From a bacterium (GTDB lineage: Bacteria; Krumholzibacteriota; Krumholzibacteriia; LZORAL124-64-63), in assembly GCA_003353795.1 (NCBI GenBank), contig PIVY01000024.1, forward strand, positions 1 through 38,408: a DNA stretch of 38,408 bases. The letters run 5' to 3'. This document shows, in pieces, positions 15,759 through 22,676 of this stretch. The translations under genes were made by a program, and so were the position numbers. Position 1 is the stretch's first letter. Each line of letters begins with the position of its first letter. The notes beneath the pieces are model-generated. The model worked only from the letters and a program-made list of their open reading frames with translations, was not told the origin of the DNA and made no database searches.

Positions 15759-16902
15759 AGCGGAGGGTGCCGGTGAGAAAGGTCGTGCTGTCGTCGGGAT
15801 AGAGGTCGGCCTGGAGCTGGCCGGGTTCGAGGGGGGTGGTGTGGCCGTAGGCGAGGTCGATGGTCAGTGGCCGGAAGACGAAGGCGACGCCGAGGTGGGC
15901 GTGAGTGGGGGCGCCCTGGCGGATGGTCGTCTCCTTGTAGCTTCTCTTGACGGTGGTGCGGTAGCGTTGATACGTGGCAGCGCCCCGGACCGTGAGCCAG
16001 CGCAGGATCTCGGATTCGAAGCCGAGGCGTACCGTGGCGTTCCAATGATTCAGATCGATGGGATCGGTCCGCCAGTGGTCTTCGTAGGGAGTCGAGTGAA
16101 CGATTTCACGTCCGTATTCGGCGGCGAACACAACCACCTGGCCGGAACGCGGGGTCAGGTTTCCACCCACGCCGATTCGCCAGACCTCGCCGTCGCGAAG
16201 AACGGACGCTTCCTGATTCCGGTCGAGGGCACCGGCGTCGATGCTGAGGTAGTCGACGACGGGGATCAGGTCGAACCGCTCACCCAGGCGGAGTCGGGCC
16301 CGGGACCGGATTCCCCAGGTACCCCAGCGAATGTCCTCTGCCCAGGTGTCGAGGTCCCTGCGTTCATAGCTGAACTGCGTCTCCCGCCAGTAGGCGCCCA
16401 CCTCGACGTCATGACCACGGCCGAGGTCGACACGCAGCCCCGCACCAACGTCGTGTTGCCAGAGGTTGTGGTTGTGATAGAGCGGAAGTTCGAAGTGCAG
16501 TTCCTGATGACTCGTTCCACGAAAGAAGACTCCCGGGGCGAATCGGCCGAGGCGTACGGCGTAGGCGGCGGCGAAGGATTCGCCCGGTCGAGCGGGTTCG
16601 TGCAGTGCGTCGCTGACTGCCACGGCGAGTACCCCGTATCGCGAACTGGCGCCCAGCCCCACGTTGAGGCTACCGCCCTGGTGAGTGACCGTGTCTCGAG
16701 CGTTGGCGCCGTGGTAGCGGCCGGGTTCCACGATGACCCGGTCGGGATAGAGGACCAGGCTACCCCACCAGCGCATGGCGTTGGAGTCGTCCTCGAGGTA
16801 GTCGCCGGTCTTGCCCAGGGCTTCGACGCGGCTGGTGGTGGCGTGAGTCACGGTGCCGGCCAGGATGACGGCGCAGCAGAGCATGGCGATGCGTACGATC
16901 AT
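15748..16902 (-). CDS. outer-membrane beta-barrel-like protein, paralogue 1
   Basis: The product has 384 residues from ATG 16900-16902, chosen because GGGGAG lies 8 bases upstream and a signal peptide follows (MIVRIAMLCCAVILAGTVTHA). It shares with the genes at 16980 and 19561 a conserved N-terminal block, here SRVEALGKTGDYLEDDSN followed by W-GSLVLYPDR, and a late block ILRWLTVRGAATYQRYRTT. Alternating hydrophobic strands and a C-terminal aromatic residue (GTLRYVW) are the signature of an outer-membrane barrel. I know no named family for it; similar LGG-Y-EDD proteins occur in FCB-type candidate phyla as far as I can judge. A promoter candidate lies at 16937-16966. Its end overlaps the methyltransferase start. 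Confidence 0.75.
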   Translation of the reverse strand: MIVRIAMLCCAVILAGTVTHATTSRVEALGKTGDYLEDDSNAMRWWGSLVLYPDRVIVEPGRYHGANARDTVTHQGGSLNVGLGASSRYGVLAVAVSDALHEPARPGESFAAAYAVRLGRFAPGVFFRGTSHQELHFELPLYHNHNLWQHDVGAGLRVDLGRGHDVEVGAYWRETQFSYERRDLDTWAEDIRWGTWGIRSRARLRLGERFDLIPVVDYLSIDAGALDRNQEASVLRDGEVWRIGVGGNLTPRSGQVVVFAAEYGREIVHSTPYEDHWRTDPIDLNHWNATVRLGFESEILRWLTVRGAATYQRYRTTVKRSYKETTIRQGAPTHAHLGVAFVFRPLTIDLAYGHTTPLEPGQLQADLYPDDSTTFLTGTLRYVW

Positions 16903-16936
16903 GAAGCAGCTCCCCCCGGTTCGATGTCTTGAGGAG

Positions 16937-16966
16937 AGTCTACCAATCTTCCGGTGTTGCATACAA
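16937..16966 (-). promoter_or_regulatory. candidate promoter for barrel paralogue 1
   Basis: On the minus strand TTGTAT (16961-16966) and TAGACT (16937-16942) are 18 bases apart, in the 77-base gap between barrel paralogues 2 and 1. Transcription would start about 27 bases before the start codon. Confidence 0.4.
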
Positions 16967-16979
16967 CGACCGAGCGCGA

Positions 16980-18158
16980 TCAGAACGAGTACCGCAGCGT
17001 CAGCGACGTGTACGTGTCGCCCTCCCCGAAATCGCGCCGCGCCGCACCTGTGTTCACGTCGAAGAGCGCGCGGTCGTTGAACACGAAGTCGGCGTCGAAC
17101 GAGCCGAAGTGCACGCCCACGCCCAGCACCACGGGAACCTCCACGCCGAGGTCGTAGGTGTAGACGCGTTCCTCGTAGTCGCTAGTCCAGGTGTAGCTGT
17201 AGACCTGTTCGTCCACGGTGCGCCGGTAGCTTGCCGCGCCGCGCAGGGTGAGCCAGGGCAAAACGCGCGATTCCACGCCCACGCGCACGTCCAGGCGCCA
17301 CCACTGACGCCAGCCGTAATCCCAGTCCACGTAGAACGGGAACTGGGCGTTGCGGTTTTCCTCGTTGCGATCGAAGTCGATGGACACGACTACCAGGTTG
17401 TCGGGATCGACGAGGACGTTGAAGCCCAGGCCGCCGCGGAAGATCTTCGCGTCCATGTCGACCAGGCCGTTCATGGTCGCGTCGGAGATGGGTCGCTGGT
17501 CGTGGTACCACTCGAGGCGGTAGACGGCGGCGACCCGATCGTGCAGACCGTGGAAGACGCGGGCGCGCGCACCCCAGCTGTCGAAGCCGCCGTCGTCCTC
17601 CACGACGATGCCGTTGGCGTTGTCGTAGTAGTCGACCTCGCCTTCGCGGATCTCGGCGGCGAGGTCGGCGTAGACGCGGTCGCTCAGGTCCCAGCGGGCG
17701 CCGAGGCCGAGGTCGTGGACGAAGCGGCTCTCGCCGAGAAGGTTCTGGTCGGGCGGGTCGCTGGCGGCCTGGCTGTACGACGTGCCGCGGAAGGTGGCGC
17801 CCAGCGCGATCTTGCCGAAGCGCCGCGCGTAGAGGAGGCGGATCCAGCCGCCGGGGTCGGGTTCGGGGAGGTCGTCGCCGAAGTGCATGGCGGCGGTGCC
17901 CCACTTGCCGGCGCGGTCGAACTGCACGTGGAGGCCACCGCCGGTGCCCTCGATGTCGCCCGTGTCGTGGTTCCAATCGCCGGCGTCGAGGTGGGCGCGG
18001 TTCGGGTAGTCGACCAGGGCGCCGTACCATCGCTGGACGGACGAGTCGTCCTCGTAGTAGTCGGACTGACCGCCGAGAGAGCGGACGCGGGCGGTGGTGG
18101 CCAGGGACGTGCTCGCGACAAGGAGCAGGATCATGATGGCGAGCGAGCGGCGGGTCAT
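16980..18158 (-). CDS. outer-membrane beta-barrel-like protein, paralogue 2
   Basis: The product has 392 residues from ATG 18156-18158 (AAGG 7 bases upstream), with a signal peptide ending near SLATTA. The paralogue blocks are ARVRSLGGQSDYYEDDSS, then RWYGALVDYPNRAHL near the N-terminus, and VLPWLTLRGAASYRRTVDE late in the protein; the C-terminus is SLTLRYSF with a terminal Phe as in barrels inserted by BAM. A FGKIALGATFRG strand and paired strands such as DNLVVVSIDFDRNEENRN are also shared with paralogue 3. It lies directly upstream of paralogue 1 on the same strand and is divergent from the small secreted protein at 18313. The function is unknown: porin, assembly factor or surface anchor are all possible. 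Confidence 0.77.
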   Translation of the reverse strand: MTRRSLAIMILLLVASTSLATTARVRSLGGQSDYYEDDSSVQRWYGALVDYPNRAHLDAGDWNHDTGDIEGTGGGLHVQFDRAGKWGTAAMHFGDDLPEPDPGGWIRLLYARRFGKIALGATFRGTSYSQAASDPPDQNLLGESRFVHDLGLGARWDLSDRVYADLAAEIREGEVDYYDNANGIVVEDDGGFDSWGARARVFHGLHDRVAAVYRLEWYHDQRPISDATMNGLVDMDAKIFRGGLGFNVLVDPDNLVVVSIDFDRNEENRNAQFPFYVDWDYGWRQWWRLDVRVGVESRVLPWLTLRGAASYRRTVDEQVYSYTWTSDYEERVYTYDLGVEVPVVLGVGVHFGSFDADFVFNDRALFDVNTGAARRDFGEGDTYTSLTLRYSF

Positions 18159-18312
18159 GCGACGGCCTTTCGGGGGTGGGGAGTCGCCTCGCATGATGCG
18201 TGCGATGAGCAGTGGCGTCCAGGCCGGGGTGTGATAGATTCCGGGGGGATTGAAAACGCCCTGTCATGCGGCCATGCCCGGCCGCGCCCACCAGGATCCG
18301 AGGGAGGAAGTC

Positions 18313-18957
18313 ATGAATCTCGCCCGATTCGCCATCTTCGCCGCCTTGATGCTTTCCATCGCCGCGCAGCCCGCCACCGCCGAGTACGTGGCCAACGAAT
18401 GGGACGACGGTGACATCGGAGGCTGGCAAGGGATCACCGTCGACAACGATCTTGCCGTGATGGCCAGCGGTGGCGTGAGCGACAGCGGGTTCCTGCACTC
18501 CTACCAGACGGCGCCGACCTTCGGCATCTCGGGCGCCATCCAGCGCTTCGAACCCTACATCGGCGACTACGGCGCTCGCGGCTACGTCGCGGTGCGCTGC
18601 TATCTGAAGTTCTTCGCCGGCACCTTCACGGCGGCCGACTTCCGGGTCCGCTACCAGGATTCCGGGCACAACGGCTGGTACCTGCCTCTGACCGCCGACT
18701 TCACCCCCGGCGCCTGGCAGAACCTGGCCTTCGAGTTCGATCCCCAGTGGTCCGACGGCGAGGCCATGGCGGCGGGCTGGGTCCAGGAATCCGCCACGCC
18801 GACATTCCAGGAGACCATGGCCAGCGTCTACACGGCGGAGATCCGCATCCAGGGCAGCGGCGACCTCGAGGTGGGCATCGACAACTTCCAGCTCGACGAC
18901 GATCTGGTGGCCGTGGAAGCGGCGAGTTGGGGGCGGGTGAAGGGGTTGTTCCGGTAG
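18313..18957 (+). CDS. small secreted beta-sandwich protein with WGRVKGLFR C-terminal tail
   Basis: The product has 214 residues from ATG 18313, chosen because GGAGGAAG lies directly upstream and a signal peptide follows (ending AQPATA-EY). The frame extends 21 codons further upstream, but those would precede the signal. The mature part is a single beta-rich domain resembling the laminin-G/concanavalin-like sandwich (GAWQNLAFEFDPQW, AEIRIQGSGDLEVGIDNFQL), which often binds glycans. The last 12 residues, AASWGRVKGLFR, follow an acidic linker (DDDLVAVE) and look like a defined C-terminal tail rather than part of the domain; an attachment or sorting role is inference. The gene stands alone, convergent with the Ntn hydrolase gene only 5 bases away. 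Confidence 0.7.
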   Translation: MNLARFAIFAALMLSIAAQPATAEYVANEWDDGDIGGWQGITVDNDLAVMASGGVSDSGFLHSYQTAPTFGISGAIQRFEPYIGDYGARGYVAVRCYLKFFAGTFTAADFRVRYQDSGHNGWYLPLTADFTPGAWQNLAFEFDPQWSDGEAMAAGWVQESATPTFQETMASVYTAEIRIQGSGDLEVGIDNFQLDDDLVAVEAASWGRVKGLFR

Positions 18958-18962
18958 ACCGG

Positions 18963-19538
18963 CTACCGGTCCAGGCGCACCGTCCGGGTCGTCAGCGGCA
19001 GCGCGCAGCTCTCGTCGAATTCCGCGGCGGCCTTGACGCCCGCCTCGGCGATCCGGCGCGCCGTGACCTTCTGGTCATGAAGCGCGTGCATGGCTCCGAG
19101 GGAGATCCGCCGGCCGGAGCCGATGGCCCAGAACGTCTGGTACTCGTTGACCTCGCGGAAGCTGCCGACGGCGAAGATTCCCTGCTTGTTGACGATCAGC
19201 GCCGCCAGTTGACTCGACTCCACCGGCTGGTCGTCTTCGTTCTCTTTGGTCTCGATGAAGTACTCGTCCTTCATCTTGCCGTGCAGCTTCAGCATGGTGT
19301 CGTAGATCTCCATCCGCCCATCCAGGCGGAACAGCTTCCGGTCGTGGATGATCAGATGTTCCATCATGTTCGACACGGCCTGCCAGCCGACGAGGCCGAC
19401 GACGCTCTTGTTGATGGAGAACAGCTTGCCGGCCGACCGGCGATGCTTCGCCGAGACGTTCAATGACCCGAACGTCACCATGGTATCGCTCGAGATGGCG
19501 ACCGTTCCGTTCTTGATGGCTGCACACACGATGGACAT
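18963..19538 (-). CDS. stand-alone proteasome beta-like Ntn hydrolase with N-terminal serine
   Basis: The 191 residues align by eye with 20S proteasome beta subunits and HslV. Met1 is followed at once by Ser2 (MSIVCAAIKNGTVAISSD); removal of Met would leave Ser1 where the family has the nucleophile Thr1. Asp18 (Asp17 after processing) matches the family's Asp17, and Lys38 in AGKLFSIN matches Lys33 of beta subunits (KKLFQID), with four extra residues before it. AIGSG (138-142) corresponds to the Gly-Ser-Gly loop, and the ARRIAEAGVKAAAEFDES helix to the C-terminal helix. AGGAG precedes the ATG, fixing the start, and no propeptide is possible. There is no signal peptide, no ATPase partner and no alpha subunit nearby. 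It is the last gene of an envelope-protein operon, 22 bases after barrel paralogue 3. Peptidase activity is inferred. Confidence 0.8.
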   Translation of the reverse strand: MSIVCAAIKNGTVAISSDTMVTFGSLNVSAKHRRSAGKLFSINKSVVGLVGWQAVSNMMEHLIIHDRKLFRLDGRMEIYDTMLKLHGKMKDEYFIETKENEDDQPVESSQLAALIVNKQGIFAVGSFREVNEYQTFWAIGSGRRISLGAMHALHDQKVTARRIAEAGVKAAAEFDESCALPLTTRTVRLDR

Positions 19539-19560
19539 CTCTTGCTCCTGATCTGTTCGG

Positions 19561-20775
19561 TCAGAATCGGTATCCGAGGGTCAACGCCGAGTAGGTTCCC
19601 CGCTGCAGCGGTGTCGGCCCGAAGGGCATGGTCCCGTAGGTCTCGGTCCACCGCGCGTTGAGCAGCAGGTCGGCCTGGAACGCGCCGAGATGGAAGCCGA
19701 AGCCCACGGTCACCGGCGTGCTCACGTCGATGGCCTTGGCCTCGAGCCAGCGGTCCGGTTCGCCGGGCACGGTCTCGCCGCGGGTGGCCATGCGCTCCTG
19801 CTGCAACCGGTAGTAGGCGAGTGCGCCGCGCACCGAGAGCCACGGCAACACCCGCGACTCGATGCCGATGCGGGCGTGGACCTCGTTGTAGATGAGCTCC
19901 GAGGAATCGTACTCCCAGGTCGTGGAGTTGCCTTCCAGCCGGTCGTACTCCTCGCGGCCCCAGCGGTACTCGCCGGACACGATGACCAGGTTGTCGGGGT
20001 CGGGCAGGATGTTGACGCCCAGGCCGGCGGCGGTGAGGCGGGCGTGCTGGTCGGCGGGGGCGCCGATGATGTCGGAGTAGACCTGGCGGTCGTCCTGGCG
20101 GTGGTCGAGCACCGGTACGAGTACCGTCTTCTCGCCCGTGGCCACGAACCAGCGGGTGCGGGCGCCCCAGGTGGCCCAGGTCTGCTGGGGCGGCAGGGCC
20201 CAGACGCCCTGGTCGGCGGCGTCGCCCTGCACGTTGACGATCTCGCCGGCGATGTCGCCGTACACGTTGTCGGACACATCCCAGCGCAGGCCCAGACCGT
20301 AGCTGTGGAAGTAGAGACTCTCGCCGTAGCCGTCGAATTCGGTGGAGTTGGCGCCCTCGAAATGCGAGGTGAACTGGCCGCGCAGGCCCACGCCCAGCTT
20401 GCCGAACTGGTGGGCGCCGAGCACGGTGGCGCCGCCGCCGGGGGCGCCGGTGGGGAGGTCTTCCTGGAGATAGACGCCCACGGCCCAGGCGCCGGCCTGG
20501 TCGAGCTTGGCGTGGAAGCCGCCGGCGGTGCCGGTGGTACGTTCGTTCCAGGCGCCCTCGCCGTCGTGGTCGTAGTCGCCGAGGTCGAGTACTGCCTGGT
20601 CCGGATAGTCGAGCAGGGCGGCGTACCACACGGTGACCCCGGCGTCGTCCTCGAAGTAGTTGAGGTTGCCGCCGAGGGTGCGCGCGCGGGTGAGCGTGGC
20701 GGCGGCCTCGGTGGCGCAGCAGACGACCGCGGCGAGGGCGGCCAGGGCGAAGGTCAGACGGGCGCATCGGGGCAT
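19561..20775 (-). CDS. outer-membrane beta-barrel-like protein, paralogue 3
   Basis: The product has 404 residues with a signal peptide (MPRCARLTFALAALAAVVCC, cleavage near AAA-TL). The paralogue blocks are TRARTLGGNLNYFEDD and WYAALLDYPDQAVLDLGDYD near the N-terminus, DNLVIVSGEYRWGREEYD in the middle, and VLPWLSVRGALAYYRLQQE late; it ends SALTLGYRF with a terminal Phe. Predicted strands alternate in polarity throughout, as in an outer-membrane barrel. GAGG lies 7 bases before the ATG and overlaps the end of the upstream lipoprotein gene, whose stop is 3 bases away, so the two are translationally coupled. The Ntn hydrolase gene follows after 22 bases. Confidence 0.78.
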   Translation of the reverse strand: MPRCARLTFALAALAAVVCCATEAAATLTRARTLGGNLNYFEDDAGVTVWYAALLDYPDQAVLDLGDYDHDGEGAWNERTTGTAGGFHAKLDQAGAWAVGVYLQEDLPTGAPGGGATVLGAHQFGKLGVGLRGQFTSHFEGANSTEFDGYGESLYFHSYGLGLRWDVSDNVYGDIAGEIVNVQGDAADQGVWALPPQQTWATWGARTRWFVATGEKTVLVPVLDHRQDDRQVYSDIIGAPADQHARLTAAGLGVNILPDPDNLVIVSGEYRWGREEYDRLEGNSTTWEYDSSELIYNEVHARIGIESRVLPWLSVRGALAYYRLQQERMATRGETVPGEPDRWLEAKAIDVSTPVTVGFGFHLGAFQADLLLNARWTETYGTMPFGPTPLQRGTYSALTLGYRF

Positions 20776-20778
20776 GGG

Positions 20779-22641
20779 TTACCTCGGGCGATAAGAGTGG
20801 TGGTGAATCAGGTGCTCGCCGACCATGACGTGGGCGCCGCTCGTCGGGTCGACGAAGAAGTCGTCGATCCATTCTTCGTGCTCGTAGAACGGTTTCCATT
20901 CGCCGGGAACGAGGCGGTAGATGGTGCGGTCGCGTCGATAGTAGAGCTTGCCGTCGGCGGCTTCCAGCATCCGATCGTCGTTGACGCCGAACCGTTGCGC
21001 CTCGGGGAAGTCGGTCCACTGGCCGTCGCGATACTTCCTGGAGACGAAATCGCCACCCACAAAGAACTTGGCGTAGAGCGTCGTGGTGTGTCGGCCCAGA
21101 TAGCACTCGTAGACGCTCGCGGCGTCTTCGACGGTGATGTCGCGCCAGATCGAGCCGTCGTACTCGAGCAGCCGGGTTCCCAGCTGTCGAACTCTCACGG
21201 ACGCGAAGAGGCGATCGGCAGCTGTGCCGTCGAACCACCAGCATTCGTCGCCGAGTTGGTCTTGTACGATCCACTCGCCGCCGACCAGTCGCAGGAACTC
21301 GGCGTCGGTGGTCATGGCCACGACATCGTCCTCGCTCGTGCCCCAGACACCGGCGGTGTTCCGCTCGGTGGGCGGCAACGCCTGCCAGGCGCCGCTCTGG
21401 TCTCGCCGGTGGATCTCCCCGGAGACCTGATTGCCCCAGGTCCGATTCCAGACCAGGAGGTCGCCGTTGGCCAGGAAGCGTTGGCCATCGGGGATGTAGC
21501 CGAGAGGCTCGACGTGCCAGCCGGACTCCGACAGGACGAAGATGCCGCGGGAGTCGTCGGTGACGTAGGGAATGAAGAGGTCGTCGCCGTTGCCCAGCAT
21601 GGGCCAGCGGAAGTCGTAGCTCTCGACCGGGGAGAGCTTGGTCCACTCGATGGTCCAGTCGAGCTTCCAGCCGCCCACCATGGCCATGGCCGTGTTGCCC
21701 ACCACGAAGATGGCGGGAGTTCCGGCGCCCGGGCGCTCGGGGACGGCGATGTCCCGGATCATTCGCCAGGTGGACTCGAGGAGGGTGCGGCGCGTGCAAC
21801 CCACGTCGTACTGGATTCCGCGCTGGAAGCCGATCAGGGGCACGCGCGCCTGCAGGATGCGATCGCCGAGGTATTCCTCGCAGACCACGGTCAGCGAGTG
21901 GTCGGGCTCGATGCGGTAGAGTCGGGAGGGGTACTCGTCGTCGTCGCCGGTTTCGATGAGGACGAGGTCGCCATCGGCATCGATGGGCTCGCCGGGCCAG
22001 TCCTGGAGTTCCCAGTCGCCACCGGCGATCCGGTAGGCGTGCATCATGGAGTCCCGGACCATGGCGAAGAGGTCGCCGTCGGGGTGGGGGCGCCAGAGCT
22101 TGGTGACACGGCTGTCGTCCGAATCCAGGATATAGTCTTTCCAACCGTGGCCGGTGTAGCGCCGTATCGCGGCATGCCACTGATAGTGCGGCGCGCTGAT
22201 CTGGCCGCCGCAGTAGACCTCGTCGGGCGCTTCGCAGAGCACGGTCCGCGGACTGAAACCGGACTCCATCGGCACTTCCGACCAGCGTCGGCCGTCCCAG
22301 CGCAAGGCGACGTAGGAACCGACGGCCCAGACCTCGTCGGTGGCGCAGCCGTCGACGTCGGTGAGCCGCCAGTCGTCATCCAGTTTGTGGCGAACGATCG
22401 CGCGTCCGTCGTAGTGCAGGATCGTTCCCTGGGAGCCGACCATCCAAATGTCGTCGGCATCCATACCCCAGACGGCCCACAGGTCGTTCAGGGTCAGGGG
22501 GGTGTACACCTCGGTCCAGCGGGATGCGACGGGCTCCACCGGTTCGGTGGGCATGGAGTTCAGATCCGCGCACCCGGGCGCGAGCCACGCGACGAGGGTC
22601 GCGAGGAGCGCGGTGGTGAGAATGGCGAGGCGGCGGATCAT
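20779..22641 (-). CDS. beta-propeller lipoprotein, tandem paralogue B
   Basis: The product has 620 residues with a short N-terminal hydrophobic signal and a lipobox-like LAPGC (Cys24; Pro at -2 is unusual). The sequence then carries SMPTEPVEP, matching SLPTQPVDP in the adjacent paralogue, and propeller repeats of the type LWAVWGMDADDIWMVGSQGT with ILHYDG, DEVWAVGSYVALRWDG, and VWGTSEDDVVAMTTD. Such VWG-DDxWxVG-HYDG blades are common in large secreted propellers of myxobacteria and FCB relatives. It is predicted to be attached to the outer membrane. Only a weak ribosome site (GAAAG) precedes the ATG; the upstream paralogue ends 35 bases before. The ligand is unknown. Confidence 0.75.
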   Translation of the reverse strand: MIRRLAILTTALLATLVAWLAPGCADLNSMPTEPVEPVASRWTEVYTPLTLNDLWAVWGMDADDIWMVGSQGTILHYDGRAIVRHKLDDDWRLTDVDGCATDEVWAVGSYVALRWDGRRWSEVPMESGFSPRTVLCEAPDEVYCGGQISAPHYQWHAAIRRYTGHGWKDYILDSDDSRVTKLWRPHPDGDLFAMVRDSMMHAYRIAGGDWELQDWPGEPIDADGDLVLIETGDDDEYPSRLYRIEPDHSLTVVCEEYLGDRILQARVPLIGFQRGIQYDVGCTRRTLLESTWRMIRDIAVPERPGAGTPAIFVVGNTAMAMVGGWKLDWTIEWTKLSPVESYDFRWPMLGNGDDLFIPYVTDDSRGIFVLSESGWHVEPLGYIPDGQRFLANGDLLVWNRTWGNQVSGEIHRRDQSGAWQALPPTERNTAGVWGTSEDDVVAMTTDAEFLRLVGGEWIVQDQLGDECWWFDGTAADRLFASVRVRQLGTRLLEYDGSIWRDITVEDAASVYECYLGRHTTTLYAKFFVGGDFVSRKYRDGQWTDFPEAQRFGVNDDRMLEAADGKLYYRRDRTIYRLVPGEWKPFYEHEEWIDDFFVDPTSGAHVMVGEHLIHHHSYRPR

Positions 22642-22676
22642 GGTCTGGCTTTCGTTTCTCCCGCGGGGAGTCTAGG

